Positions 23,451-36,000 of a stretch of 64,000 bases of DNA are shown one piece after another. A model generated the notes under the pieces. It saw only the letters and a list, made by a program, of their open reading frames with translations, searched no databases and was not told the origin of the DNA. Position 1 is the stretch's first letter; every line of letters starts with the position of its first letter. A program made the position numbers and the translations under genes. Source of the stretch: Arabidopsis thaliana (lineage: Eukaryota; Streptophyta; Magnoliopsida; Brassicales; Brassicaceae); assembly GCF_000001735.4 (NCBI RefSeq), contig NC_003070.9, forward strand, positions 24,785,971-24,849,970. The letters run 5' to 3'.

Positions 23451-24579
23451 TTATAGTTGCACTAAACTTGGAACATAAGAAGATAACATAAACGAGTTAA
23501 TATTCCATGCGTTGTTATGTTTCCGGTCATTAGGAGTTTCTCCGAATTTCACAGATTTGAGATATCCTCCTTTTCCAATAATGTAAGCTGTTTGGTAGGA
23601 ACAATCCATGGTCCATTCAGGTTCATTCTTGAAAACCACAGCGACTTTTTTCTCCTCGTCAATGAAGAAGTAGTGAGATCGACTTCCATAAAATCTGTCC
23701 GGAAAAGTAGTGAGATCCACTTTCAAGAAATTGCTCCAGAATACCTCATTCGGCTCAATCTTAGTTGTAATATATATCTCCATTACTCCATTGTACCGTC
23801 GATATAAGACAGCTAAGTGCTCATCTCTTACACAAGATAAAGTCACATGTTCTGAAAACAAACCGCAAGAGTGAAACGGCAGAGGAAGGCGCGGTCCAAA
23901 TCTCTCAGCAGTAAAATCAAAACACACTAAAAAATCTTTGACATTTGGAGCTTTTGCTATTTCTTTAGCAAAAAAGTAAGTTTTTCCTTTCAAAGACACG
24001 CCACATTTTATATCACAATCGGGATTGACATCAAGAACCTTCCATGCACTAGAGTTAAGATCGTAGATATCATAAAATCCAAAAAAGTCTGAGTACTCAA
24101 AAGCATCGAAGAAACCTCAAGATTTTGTAGTTACGGTTCTTGTTCTCGTATCCGAAAGCAAACTTGTCTGATACTTGATATTTGTGGAAATCGCTTATGG
24201 GTTGAATCCACCCTGTTCCCCCCAGATAAGGGTTCCACACTACAGGCCATCGGTTACCTCTGAAGACGCATAACAACAAGCCTTCGCAATGAAAGACTTT
24301 AAATATATCGAGTTGGTCAAGTATACTTACTCGCTTTATAGATGGTTCAACGAAGTCGCTTTCGTAATTGAGTCCTTGGAGATCGAACTTTATTGAATAA
24401 AGCCCAAAATCTATCATCATGAACCCTAGAAACTGCTGCCTCGTTTTGCCAAAAATCTGAGTTTTTGATAAAGCGTTCCACGTTTTACAAGTAGATCGCA
24501 CGGCACTCAGAGATGTTAATGGAACCCTAGAGAGTATCTCTTCTACCAAAGCCACCGGAAGATCAGAGATTGTCCTCAT
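23451..24579 (-). pseudogene. F-box protein with F-box-associated domain; apparent frameshift
   Basis: Minus-strand reading from ATG at 24579 gives a classical F-box (MRTISDLPVALVEEILSRVP, then TSLSAVRSTCKTWNAL) and the first half of an F-box-associated domain (VVWNPYLGGTGWIQP, FAFGYENKNRNYKILRF), then meets TGA at 24097-24099. Removing one base around 24105-24117 restores FDAFEYSDFFGFYDIYD and an open frame (WKVLDVNPDCDIKCGVSLKGKTYFF) to the stop at 23451, about 375 residues, normal for the family. If intact it would act as the substrate receptor of an SCF ubiquitin ligase. The reference annotation (AT1G66490, I believe) is protein coding, perhaps by splicing out a very short intron. I call it a likely frameshifted gene; a sequencing error is the alternative. 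An in-frame upstream ATG exists at 24630. Confidence 0.6.
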
Positions 24580-24630
24580 GTTTATAGATTGTGAATGTGT
24601 TATCTCATTAGAATGATAATGTCCATACAT

Positions 24631-25291
24631 ATATATAGATACACAAAGGAATTAGGGAAAAAGCTAATTGCACATTCATGGGACGATTAGGTTTCAAGGT
24701 TTCCTTATTTCGGTTTAGTGGTATAGAGAGTCTGGTTTATGTAAACAGGTAATCAAGTGTGATTTCCCTGGTTAAACCGAAACACTCTACTTTAAATAGA
24801 GTGTTTCATTGTATTTGTCATTTGAGACTTTATGTGAAATAACAGAATTATCATTGTTCTTCGTTTGTTTTTCGATTTCTCATCAACTATTAGGGTTGAA
24901 AAAGGATTTTGAAAAGCTTTATAACGTTTATTAGCAAAACAAGTTTGTGAGAATTACTCTGTCTTCTTCTCGAAGTAAGAAACCCTAAGGAGAATCAAAA
25001 GAAGACGAGCTTCACGTTTGTCTCTGTTATTAAGTGTAAACTAAAGCATTTCGTTAATCTTTTCTGATTAATATAGTTACAACTTTTTTGATGATTTTTC
25101 AACACTAAACGACGATTAAAACAGAGATATAGAAGCATGAATATTCATTAAATGACACATAAGAGTAAAGAGGCGATAAGAGTAAAATAGGAGATTCAAT
25201 TGATAGAACTGTATTTGTGTTACAACTTGTTCAAGTAAAGTACATTACTTAAAAAAACGAATGACTAAAACAGAGATCTTAAAAATCTCAA
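24631..25291. other. Intergenic between the F-box gene and PCFS1
   Basis: Holds the F-box promoter and the PCFS1 3' UTR. It contains a hairpin at 24779-24807 and a spaced inverted repeat TTTCGGTTTA / TAAACCGAAA (about 24712 and 24772). No gene seen. Confidence 0.55.
24779..24807. repeat. Perfect 11-bp stem hairpin
   Basis: GAAACACTCTA (24779-24789), a 7-nt loop, then TAGAGTGTTTC (24797-24807). The stem is perfect. Could be a recombination scar, a MITE remnant or a transcript hairpin; no role is known. Confidence 0.6.
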
Positions 25292-26542
25292 TCAGCAGGC
25301 TATAGCTTTCGCAACCGATGGAACTGTAACAGACATTACCCTCGAAGGCTCTCTCAAATCCTTAGCAGGTCGGGGTTCAGGCATACACTTAACATGAACT
25401 ATACGACCATTCTTGGTTAAGTAGACTGCATCTTTATACATCCAATCATCATCTTCATGGCTAAAGAACTCTTCAAACGGCTCTACGCATAATGCGCAAT
25501 TCTTCTGATCTTCATCCGCAGGCACCATGAGTTGTTTTGGTTCTTCGTCCTTTCCTTTCTTCTTCTGCATTTCTCCTCCAAAAGATGCTACTTCTACCGT
25601 CTCTCCTCCCGTCGCTGCACAAAGCCATAAAGATGCACTTGCTAACCATCCCCTCGATTTCTTCGGTTGCTGACCCAGTCTTGTAGTGGTTTTCACCGAC
25701 CTGTTCTTCCTTACATGCCAATCCATGTGTTTACTATGCTCTTCTTGACACTTGAATCTCAACCCACACGATGAACATTGTCTCGGCATATCAGAATACA
25801 GAGACTTAATCACAGATTCATGTCGAACATTAAGTGACGATGGATTATCAAAGCTTAATCCAACAGGCAAAGAATCACTATTACTTGCTTCTAAAGTTTT
25901 CTTCTCTTTCTCATTGTTAAGAAGACTAAGCAAATCAGTCAATTCTTTGCTCAAAACAATTGGTTGATGCATAGATTGAGACACAACTGAAACCATGTTC
26001 GAATGATTCATCGGATTTTGAACATTCGTAAAAACAGGAGTGTTTGGTACAAAATTCGATGACCTAACAGGATAATTCGGAGTTAGGGTTCTTGAATTCG
26101 GAACCCAATCAGGTAACGAATCTAAAGAGAGATTGTCATCAAGCTTACGATAAGGTAATGGAAGAGGAACAATTTGGGGATTAGGGTTTCCATAACCAGC
26201 AACAAAGGGTTTCTGATAATTGTTGGTGTTAGAATCATTGTTACGTAATGCAAAACTTGAATTAGAAGCAATCACATCAACACCGCAATTGTTATATGAT
26301 TGAGAAGAAACCCTAGACACGTTATTATTATTACTACCATGATGATGATACAGAGGATTATGACCAGATCGGAATTGCTGTTGCGCTTGTGATCTGAAAC
26401 GTTTTTGCGGCGGCGCGTAACGGTTCGTCTCCTCTTGATAACCTCCGATTCCGCCACCGTAACCGCGATTGTCGCTTCTTCTCTTCATCGTTGTTCTAGC
26501 GTTTGCGTTTCTCTGAGCAGAGAAAGATCCGTTTGATGCCAT
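25292..26542 (-). CDS. PCFS1: Pre-mRNA 3'-end cleavage factor PCF11-like protein 1
   Basis: Intronless, 416 residues from the ATG at 26542 (MASNGSFS); an ATG two codons upstream at 26548 is also in frame. The N-terminal half is Asn/Ser/Gln-rich and disordered-looking. Two zinc modules lie in the C-terminal half: CSSCGLRFKCQEEHSKHMDWH (about 260-280) and CALCVEPFEEFFSHEDDDW followed by IVHVKCMPE (about 350-395). These, and the PIVLSKELTDLLSLL helix before them, match the C-terminal part of PCF11, a subunit of cleavage factor II that links RNA polymerase II to poly(A)-site cleavage in the nucleus. The polymerase-CTD-binding CID domain of full PCF11 is absent, so this is a short-form PCFS. From memory this is AT1G66500. 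It shares its 5' region with AAR2. Confidence 0.88.
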   Translation of the reverse strand: MASNGSFSAQRNANARTTMKRRSDNRGYGGGIGGYQEETNRYAPPQKRFRSQAQQQFRSGHNPLYHHHGSNNNNVSRVSSQSYNNCGVDVIASNSSFALRNNDSNTNNYQKPFVAGYGNPNPQIVPLPLPYRKLDDNLSLDSLPDWVPNSRTLTPNYPVRSSNFVPNTPVFTNVQNPMNHSNMVSVVSQSMHQPIVLSKELTDLLSLLNNEKEKKTLEASNSDSLPVGLSFDNPSSLNVRHESVIKSLYSDMPRQCSSCGLRFKCQEEHSKHMDWHVRKNRSVKTTTRLGQQPKKSRGWLASASLWLCAATGGETVEVASFGGEMQKKKGKDEEPKQLMVPADEDQKNCALCVEPFEEFFSHEDDDWMYKDAVYLTKNGRIVHVKCMPEPRPAKDLREPSRVMSVTVPSVAKAIAC

Positions 26543-26548
26543 CTTCAC

Positions 26549-26910
26549 GATTAAACAACAGTTATGAGTTTTCAGAGATCGATCGCAGAAAGAGAAAAGA
26601 AACCCTAAATTTGGATTTGGTGATTGCGTTGAGAGAGGAGAATTTTAGAAATTGAAACGATTGAAAAATAAAACGAATCTGAAGAGACGCGAAGATAGGT
26701 TTCTCTATAAATAAACGTTTATGTCGGTTGATAAAGTAAACCGCGTGAATCGCGCGTTGTCACGTGTTTTGGGCCACGGTTTATAGGCCCAGTTTGTTAA
26801 TGGGCCTGTTAAATTGGGCCTTCTGGAATCTACTCGTTGTTCCGCTCTGTATTTTGCTGTTCTTTATTGAATTCGACGCTAAATTAGTGAAGACGAAGAA
26901 GAAGGAAGCT
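26549..26910. promoter_or_regulatory. Compact bidirectional promoter with site II and G-box motifs
   Basis: About 360 bp separate the divergent start codons of PCFS1 and AAR2. It holds a G-box CACGTG at 26761-26766 and four site II cores: TGGGCC at 26770-26775, GGCCCA at 26786-26791, TGGGCC at 26801-26806 and TGGGCC at 26815-26820. Site II elements are bound by TCP factors and typify housekeeping genes active in dividing cells. Both flanking genes act in pre-mRNA processing, so shared control is plausible. Confidence 0.65.
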
Positions 26911-29834
26911 ATGGATTCTGAGAAGGCACTAGAGCTTGTGAAGCATGGAGCTACACTTCTATTTCTCGATGTTCCTCAATATACACTGGTCGGAATCGAT
27001 ACTCAGGTTTGTCTACTTCTAAGTTTAAAGCTTTTATCGAATTTCAACTTTTCTCAGTTTCAAAGTTTGTTACTTTATTCCAAGTTTAAAGCTTTTTAAT
27101 GTGGAACTGATTCTCCTTGTATAGTTTCTTTTTGGTTTAGTAAATATCTCGAGAAGAAAGTGTATTTTGAGTTTGAATATGATTAAAATTTGAGGTTTTT
27201 GAGCTTTTGAAGATTCTTTATTGGCTATGGATTTTGATTTCTGTATGATTGTGAAACATATTTCTTGAGCATATTCATTGGCCTATAACGACAATGTTTT
27301 GTATTGTGGTTACAGATATTCGCAGTTGGACCAGCTTTCAAAGGGATTAAGATGATACCTCCTGGAATTCACTTTGTATTCTATAGTTCATCGACAAGGT
27401 TTAAGTCTTTAAATGGTTTTTTAAATTTGTGATGTCGTACTCATTAAAAACCGTACCATGGTTATCGATATGCTTTGGCTGATAATGCAGACTTTCATTT
27501 TCTTATCTTCAGGGATGGTAGAGAGTTTTCACCCACCATTGGCTTCTTTGTTGATGTTGCCCCTTCTCAGGTTTGGAATCACAACTTTGAATAGTTTGTG
27601 TTTGTAGTTATCTATATAGATCGCTATTACAGAGAAAACATTTAGTAATGTTCTTGTCTCTCTGTGATATCCTGTTAGTAGCACCATGAAACTGTATATA
27701 TTGTAAGTAGATATATATTTACTATCTTTTGTTGAATATACAAGGTTATTGTACGCAAATGGAATCAGCAAGACGAGTGGTTAACCAAAGTGTCTGAAGA
27801 AGAGGTATGTCCTTTTAATAACCTAGTGCAGTAATTTTCTCAATGTTGCGTATATGTTGGTCAGCGATTTGCCTCTTTGTGATATTTGTTCAATGCCTGC
27901 TAGATAGGAATATAATCAAATCATGTTGCATGAGCCATTAGTTAGTAGGCTTGAGAATTAGTGCTGGCTTATTTATATTTATTCTGCTCTTTTGTTGCTA
28001 GGAAGAGAGATATTCTCAAGCAGTCAGGTCTTTAGAGTTTGACAAAAATCTTGGCCCATACAATTTAAAGCAATATGGGGAGTGGAGGCACTTATCTAAC
28101 TACATTACAAAGGATGTTGTTGAAAAGTTTGGTATGTGAACCTTATAATTTGGAGGATTCTTTAACCACATTGTTAATGTTTTCCCTCACTCGAGTAGTG
28201 AACACTGTAAAGTTTGGCTTGTTCAAAAATTTTATGTTCAATTTTGCAGAGCCAGTTGGAGGAGAAATAACAGTCACATATGAATCTGCTATTCTAAAAG
28301 GTGGACCTAAAACGGCAATGGAAATAGCACTTGATACGCAGATGAAAAAAAGCAAGTTTACGACATCATCTACTGAGCAACCTAAAGGGAATAGGTTTTA
28401 CTACACGTCTATTCCTCGGATTATAAAGCACAAGGGAATGTCTGGACAGGAGCTAACCTCTATGAATCTTGACAAGGTATCTCCTCTTACTTGATCCTTC
28501 CTCTTTACATTTTCAGTAGATGTTTGAACTTTGAATCTCAAAATTCATGTGAAGCCATTTCCTCTATTTTTCTTTGTATAGACTCAATTGCTAGAAAGCG
28601 TATTGTCAAAAGAGTACAAAGACTCGGAAGACTTGCTACTTGGGGAGCTACAATTTTCATTTGTTGCATTTTTGGTATGTGCTACCTACCGTAACATGTA
28701 CTTATTAGAAGCTCATACACACAGTGCATATTTATACATGGTTACAAATAGGAATCCTTCAGATTTGTTCCATTCTAAGATCAAGGTGTCATATTATTGG
28801 GCAGATGGGACAGTCTCTTGAATCGTTCATGCAGTGGAAGTCCATAGTTAGTCTTTTACTGGGCTGCACCAGTGCGGTATGTGATTAAGAAACCCCATCA
28901 TGTTATTACAATTTCCATACCAAACTTCCTTCTTCATCTTAATATAATTGACATGATGTGACATATGGCAGCCCTTTCAGACGAGGAGTCAGCTATTTAC
29001 AAAGGTGAGTTTATTTTCATTTCAATTAGTTTCTCAGAATGCATATAGATGATACGTTAGTCATATACTTTCTTGTCTTTCTCTATCTATATGTGCCCTC
29101 CTGAATAGTTTAGGCACCACGCAGGCTTTACCAATTAACATTCTAGCATCCTAATTTGTTATTACCTTAACAAAAGAAACTCATTTTTTACCTCTCCCTG
29201 GTGCATTTGTTACAGTTCATCAAAGTCATCTACCACCAACTAAAATATGGACTACAAAAAGAGAATAGTGGTCCTGAGACGGGCATTCATGCGCTTCTTG
29301 ATGATTCTTGGCTAGCTTCAGATAGCTTTCTGCATTTCCTTTGTAAGGTGTATTTCTGACCAAAGACATGTTTTCTCTGTCTGAATATACGTTTAGCATA
29401 TTAAGTAACTCATTCTAGATGATCTAGAAGATTTTAAGTCGAATACTCCCTTTGCTTTGATGACAGGACTTCTTTGCATTAGTGGAAGAGACGTCTGTAG
29501 TTGATGGAGATTTATTGTCATGGGTAAGTAAAAATTCTACATAGTATTTCACAACCTTTTTCATCAATGTCTCATGAGGTTTCTCTATTTACCTTTGCAG
29601 ACAAGGAAGTTCAAAGAGTTGCTTGAGAACAGATTAGGATGGGAGTTTCAGAAGAAGAGCGCTGTTGACGGGATTTACTTTGAAGAAGATGATGAGGTAA
29701 ATATATCTGCCTCCGGCTTTGTCTTAAGTTTCTTTCTCTTTCGCTCATACCATTAATTTGACATGATGCAGTATGCTCCTGTGGTTGAGATGTTGGATGA
29801 AAGTCATGGAGAATATATGGATAAAACCACTTAG
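26911..29834 (+). CDS. AAR2 family protein (U5 snRNP assembly factor)
   Basis: Thirteen exons: 26911-27006, 27316-27398, 27513-27570, 27745-27804, 28002-28131, 28250-28476, 28582-28674, 28805-28876, 28972-29004, 29216-29347, 29467-29523, 29601-29696, 29772-29834. They join in phase to 399 residues. The N-terminus has the family signature: GATLLFLDVPQYTLVGIDTQ, FAVGPAFKGIKMIPPGIHF and GREFSPTIGFFVD; then QYGEWRHLSNYITKDVV and a helical C-terminal domain (LGELQFSFVAFLV, SFMQWKSIVSLLLGCTSA). In yeast and humans AAR2 holds PRP8 in an immature U5 snRNP before BRR2 takes its place; the plant protein is expected to do this too. I use the ATG at 26911 (MDSEKAL) because homology begins there, although the frame is open further upstream. 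Likely AT1G66510. Confidence 0.93.
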
Positions 29835-30359
29835 ACATCGATCGATGCAGGTATTCGTTGATTTTATCTGACGGTTTAGGGAGTTTTGCTTGCACGACAG
29901 ATGTTTGCCTATGATGTTAATGTCGATTTAGTTTCTTCACAAAGAATCGAGGCGCTATTTTCGTGTCTTACATTTAGATATCGTTGCCACTAGCATGCGA
30001 CAGTGAATTGTACTTAATGCAATATGGATAGGTCTTTGTTTGGAGCATAAGAAGACTTGTGAGCAGATTCTTGTTCAAAATTTATGGATGTAGGTTCCTT
30101 GTAACAGACCAATTTGATGAAAGAAATTTTACTTTTTCCTGCTAATGCGGCAGTAATAGAGAAGAATCATATTATACCAAAGAATGTGGAATATATTTTA
30201 GTCATACAAAATCAAATTTTGAAGAACAAAAAAAAATGAGACCAAAACTTATTAGGCACCTTTCATTCAGAAACAATTTGAAAATGGCTAGACCTGATTT
30301 GACTAATTTGCTGATTCTAACTTCCTGACCAAAGCTTAATCCTGTTTCAGTCTTTGTCT
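29835..30359. other. Convergent 3' spacer between AAR2 and PDE194
   Basis: About 525 bp expected to hold both 3' UTRs. No further gene recognised. Confidence 0.5.
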
Positions 30360-32723
30360 TCATAGCTTCTTCAGCTTTTGACCTCTCAAGCCATTCCAAA
30401 AAGCAGCTGCGTTGATGGCTTTCTTACCAGGAAGCTGGACTTCCAGTACCTGAATCAGCAACACCAAATATGAGCTTTATAAATAGTAGATTAATGTCTG
30501 ATTACCACATCACAACATCTGCTTTTTGTATCAATACTGTGAGTGGGTCTGTAACTTGGTTGATTTAGAGTTTAGTGGCAGTGTTTCGCCTATCACTTTA
30601 CCTCTAAAGCTGTACCTCCTCTGCAGGGAAATATTAGTGAACCTTTCTTGAAAGTTACATAATCTTGTTCACTATCCTGAATTTCCAGATCTTTGCATAC
30701 TCGAGTGGACATAATTTTAAGCTCTAGCACATTTTGCTGACCGCTTTTCTCATCAAGGACTACAACTTTTGCTCGTGTTCCCGGCCATCCTGCAAATGCA
30801 CGAACCTGAAAGGCAAATTTACTATTTACATTTATGATTTTAGACCAAGTGTAAATATGAAGGTTTCTTTACCTTGTTATGTAGAACAAAAGCTTCCTGG
30901 TCAAAAGAGAGCCAAGCCTCATCTGGAGCTATCTGTGCATCAATTGAATCATTTCAGTCACATAAGAACCAAATTTCGAATCAGATTGTTATATCTCAAT
31001 ATCTCATACAGGAAGCAATATAGCAGCATCGCCTAATAATTTTCATGCCCTATTTTGGATGATACAAGACACGCAACAGATACCTTTGGAGCTAAGGTAG
31101 CTTTAGAATCATCTTGGGGAGCTGCTTTTGATTTTGCGGACCCATCAAATATCGAGGGAAGTTCACGGATAAGAAGATTAGAACCTAAAAACGTTTTTTT
31201 CGCTTAGATCCTAATCATAGAACCCAATTATGTTTAAAAGTTCTATCGAATATCATAAGTACAAGAATTACTATATCACCTTCAGAAAATAGGAACGAGA
31301 GTAGTTCTGGTGCCTGCAAATGATTCAAACAGAGGTCATTAAGATCCAGAAAATATAATAAGATAACTATCTACATCGAGGGATAAAGTGAATACCTTTA
31401 TTAGATCATCCACTTGGAACCTCTTAGAGGCAATCACTGGCCCTGCATCTAACTTACGCACAGTAAATGCTAATGATACTCCTGTTTCCGGGACACCATC
31501 CTAGTGCAAACACCAAGTGTTATTGTGCACACTTGAAGCAACAGTCTTAGCAATGTAGTAAGTAAGAAGCTAAGCAATAACATGAAGAGTGTAATGAGTT
31601 CATATTGAAAAAACAATTGCACCTGTAATGCTCTTTGAACTGGAGCTGCACCACGGTACAGCGGCAGCAAACTTGGGTGTATGTTCACTGTCCCTAAAAC
31701 ATTAAACATTGGCTTCAAAACACAAGACTCATTTGCAGCTATCTACTATAAAGAAACTACATTCGTTTCCATAAGTCCATCAACCAATTCTTTAACTAAC
31801 CATGTACCGGAATCTTAAGGAACTTAGTAGGCAAAATATTCCCATAAGCTGCTGTAATACAAAGCTCAGGTTGCAACTCTCTTAAAGCCGATAAAAATGC
31901 TTCCTGCATAAAAGAATCACAAGATATAGCAATGTCATCGTCACAAGAAAGAACAAAAGATCACATCTTTCCAAAAGCAATAGCTTGATATTAATCAGAC
32001 AAGAATTCTTACATCTCCTGCCTTCTCAGGGGAGAAAATGAGATCAGAAGGTAAGCCTTTATCAAGAGCGTATTGCGCTACTGGTGAAGGCAACACTTTT
32101 TTACCCCTATCTCTCCTTGATGGAGGCTGTGTAACAATACCTGCAACCTAGAAACAAAGCCGACTTAAACACGACTCGAACCGCGACCAAAAAGACACGA
32201 ACGGACTTAGACACGACAAAAGAATCGAAATAACGAACAAAACAAAAGATTAAAAACGCTAAAAATGTCAAACAAAAGTGCCCAAAGATCTTCACTACAT
32301 TTCTCATTATCTTAATTCAGAATCAAAATGGTTAACAAAAATCAGTTTCACAATGTCCAAAAAGCAACCTTGTTCCACATTTACAAAGAATCATAATCAG
32401 ATTTCCAATTTTCGAAGTTAATCCAATGAAGAGACCGAGAAACTCGAAAATGGAGAAAATTTCTAATCTCAGTTTCAGACTATATACCTCGAAGGAAGAG
32501 TTTGGAGCATTAGATGCATTGAAAAGAGCTTCAAGCACACTCACGGAGACCTAATTTCGAGGGAGGGGATTAGATTAAGCTTAAACCCTAAACCCATGAA
32601 GATGTTAAAAAGTCTTTTAACCTGAGGAGAGCCTAAGAAGATGAGAGGCTTCTTCTTCGGTGATGGAGCTATAGATGAAACAGTTGAAGAAGCGTTGTAG
32701 CAGATGAAACGACGTAGTATCAT
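30360..32723 (-). CDS. PDE194: Organellar methionyl-tRNA formyltransferase
   Basis: Eleven exons on the minus strand: 32723-32622, 32550-32488, 32147-32013, 31903-31801, 31693-31623, 31500-31396, 31313-31280, 31184-31084, 30932-30873, 30805-30602, 30449-30360, giving 355 residues. Residues 1-26 look like an organelle transit peptide (MILRRF, Ser/Ala-rich, few acids). PLIFLGSPQ opens the Rossmann-type formyltransferase domain; ITAAYGNILP then NIHPSLLPLYRGAAPVQRAL carries the catalytic Asn-His and SLLPxxRGAAP loop; LDAGPVI follows. The C-terminal domain includes VRAFAGWPGTRA and KKAINAAAFWNGLR, as in bacterial Fmt. It should transfer a formyl group from 10-formyl-THF to initiator Met-tRNA for translation start in plastids and/or mitochondria. 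The name PDE194 (pigment defective; AT1G66520) is recall and fits a plastid role. Confidence 0.93.
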
Positions 32724-33093
32724 TGCTGCTGCTTCAATGGTTTCGAAGCTTCCTTTGGATTTTGGAACAGAGACGACGAGACGGAGATGATAATGTTGCT
32801 GATTTAAACCGGTCAGAACCGAATTGAACCGGAAAAACAGACATAACCAAATCGAAGTGAATTTTTAATTCGGTTTAGCAATTTTTCATAACTTATTTGG
32901 ACTAATCACTTTGGTTTTCACTTTTCACTTTTCAGATTTTGGAATTTGTGATTTTTTTTCACCTCGGAATTGAATTTTTCTCAGTAATAAATTAGCATCT
33001 TATGAACCAAAACAGTGTTCAAAGGTTCAAGTAAAAAATTTGTCGAAACAGAAAACAAATCCTAATGCCTTTGGTTAGGTTCATTGTCAAGCA
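32724..33093. other. Spacer between PDE194 and arginyl-tRNA synthetase
   Basis: About 370 bp that serve as PDE194 promoter and 3' UTR of the synthetase on the same strand. TAAACCGGT/AACCGAATTGAACC repeats of an ACCGG/AACCG type occur near 32805-32835. No gene. Confidence 0.5.
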
Positions 33094-36000
33094 TCAAAGC
33101 TTGTAAACAGGGGTGATTCCAAGAAGGTGGAAGCATTTCCGCATGACTATAGCCGTTGCTTCGCAAAGTAAGAGACGGCTCGTCTCCTCGGCCGAACCAT
33201 TCACCTGTAAAGAGAAAGATGAGAACAATGGTGGGGTTTGTTTGATTACAGTCTAATCATCGGTATAAATAGAGAATGCTCACCTGACAATTGGAGTAAA
33301 ATTTGGTGAACTCTTCGGATAAGTAGTAAAGGTACTTGCAAAGCACATTCGGTAACAATGTGGTGCACGCTTCCTCCACCGTCTGCAAGTAAATCGTTCA
33401 CAACAACTGTTCATCTTCTTGTTACCAAGAATATCAACGTACAATCTAATGAGTATATGTTTTACCTCAGCAAACTGAAGCAGGTGAAGCCCTAGTGCCC
33501 GTTCGGCTGCATGATCCAACGCTATCTTTCCTGTCTGCAATAAGAAAAGTGTTAGCGCATTACACAAACTTTGTAGGTGATTGAGTTCATGCTGCTAAAA
33601 TACCTTTTTTAGCTCATCTATGTCTTTTCCAGACTTTCTGATGATTGAGCAGATCCGAGCATGGGCGTAGAGAAGGTAAACGGCTGTATCTCCCTATATG
33701 ATCAAAATATTCAATAAGCATGTGTAGATGACTCCATAATGCAAAATATGTAGACTAGCTCCAAAGTTCAAGTACCTTGTCATTAAGCATTTGATCAAAG
33801 CTAAAAGTATAACCCGTAATTCTGTTGGTCTTCAGGTCAGCATACCTTGAAAGAAAATTAAACAAAAGTCATTTATCACATTTGTGCAGCCTCATTGCAA
33901 AAGTCATTGAAAACCAGAAGATACTAAATAGAATTCACTATCACCAGCAGTAGAATAGAGAGATATGAATACTTACTTCAGGGCACCATATCCAACTGCC
34001 TCAGCTATTTGGTCCAGCTCCTCGGGTGACCATTCTTTGTCCTTACCTAAACAGAGAAACAACATATACGGGGATGAATAAGACCAAATAATAACTGAAC
34101 AATGAATAGTTCAGCAATTGAGAGAGTGCTGACACAAAGTTGGATACCATACCGCGCTCAATAAGGGCAGCTTTACTGCGATCCTTGGCCTCATCTAGCA
34201 AATCAGCTAGGCGGACTACCTCTGCTGCCCGAGTTCTAAATCGCTTGTTATCATCTCCAAGGACAAGACCAAAACCAACATGGCTAACTCTAGGGTAAGT
34301 TTTATCATCGTCTGGAAGCCATCCTGCTTTTCTGGCAGCCTACAGGAAAAACAACAGTTACGACTGAGTTTCAACTAAGACAACATTTCACAAGACGTGA
34401 AAAACAATGAAAATATTTATCAAAACCTACTTTGAAGAACATATCAAAATGCTGCTGCTGGCCAACGTCGGTCACATATATAATCCACTCAGCTTTCTCT
34501 TCATTAAGCCGATACCTGGGCCAAGCCAATAATATATGAGATGCATTTGCCAAAGATTGCTACTAAACTCCAGATTAACATAAAGATAACCCACCAAAGA
34601 GCAGTTAGATCAGTTGAGGCATAGTTAAAACCACCATCACTCTTTACAACAATGAGTGGGATTTTAAAGCCTTCAATGAATATCACACGAGCACCTTTAC
34701 TTTCTTCAACTAACCCCTTGCTGCTCAATTCCTCAATTACGTTAGCGATATAAGGGTTGTAAAAGCTTTCTCCCTGTCATAAAACAATGTAGTTTCCATT
34801 ACCCATTCATGTATATCTCAAATAATTTAGTATACGTCCCAGTTATTCCTTTACCTTTTCTTCAAGCTCGATTCGAAGGCGTTTGTAAACCTTGGCAAAC
34901 TCGTTTCGGCTGATTTCGCAAATCTTAGCCCATGCCTGGCGGTAAACAGGATCTCCACCCTGTACCGAAGAAAAAAATAGACAAGTAGGTGCATATTGAG
35001 ACACTGTGAAATAGAAGAATGCACCAGTGATTCAGTATTGAAAAAAAATGTTATTTACCTGAAGACGGACCACAGCCTGTTGTGCTTTTTCCTTAAACTC
35101 AGGATTCAAATCAAATTTCAATTTTGATTCTCTGTAAAACACCTATCAGAGAACATCAAAAAGTTAGAAACTAAATTGCATTGGTTCTTAACATAAAGCA
35201 TATAATGAAACTTTTGGTACATCAGAAGAACTGTAAAGCTTGAGAGGCCATATGAAACAAGACAGCTGACCTGAAGATCTCCAATAGCTGTCTCGGTCAC
35301 ACTCTCTGTATCAGGAAATTTCTCAAAGAGAAACTCAATTAGCATCCCAAACTGCATAACAAACGCAGCTTTTTACTTCAATGAATACAATAAGCAAAAC
35401 TTGGTTACGTAATCATTTGAAAGGCAGAAAAGTAGCTACCTACCTGTGTTCCCCAGTCACCAACATGGTTTCTGCGAAGAACTTCAACCTTTGAGTACTC
35501 GAGCATGCGAGCTAGAGTGTCACCAATGATAGTTGATCTAAGATGACCAACATGCATTTCTTTAGCAATGTTGGGAGAGGAAAAATCAACTACAGCTCTC
35601 TTAACCGAAAGAGTAGGTGCCCATGTATCAATCCCATCAACAAGCATATTTTCAATACTCTGCAGATAGATTAGAAAACAATTATGACAAACACAAAATT
35701 ATTAACACAAGAACTAGAACATGACTATACCTTAGCCATCCACTTAGATGATAGTACAACATTAACAAATCCAGGACCAGCTATAGAGCATGATTCCACC
35801 ATCTCAGAAGTAGGGAGACTCTGAATAAGAGCCTACATGAAAAAAATGAAACAGAATGAGTTAAAACTTAAAAGAGATAAAAGCAATGAAATTCTAAAGA
35901 CTAAACCAACCAACAAACCTGTCCAACAGCGGGAGGACCACGGAACTGCGTACCCTTTCCTTTAATTAGAGACCATAGTCCCATTGCATTGTTACTGCAG

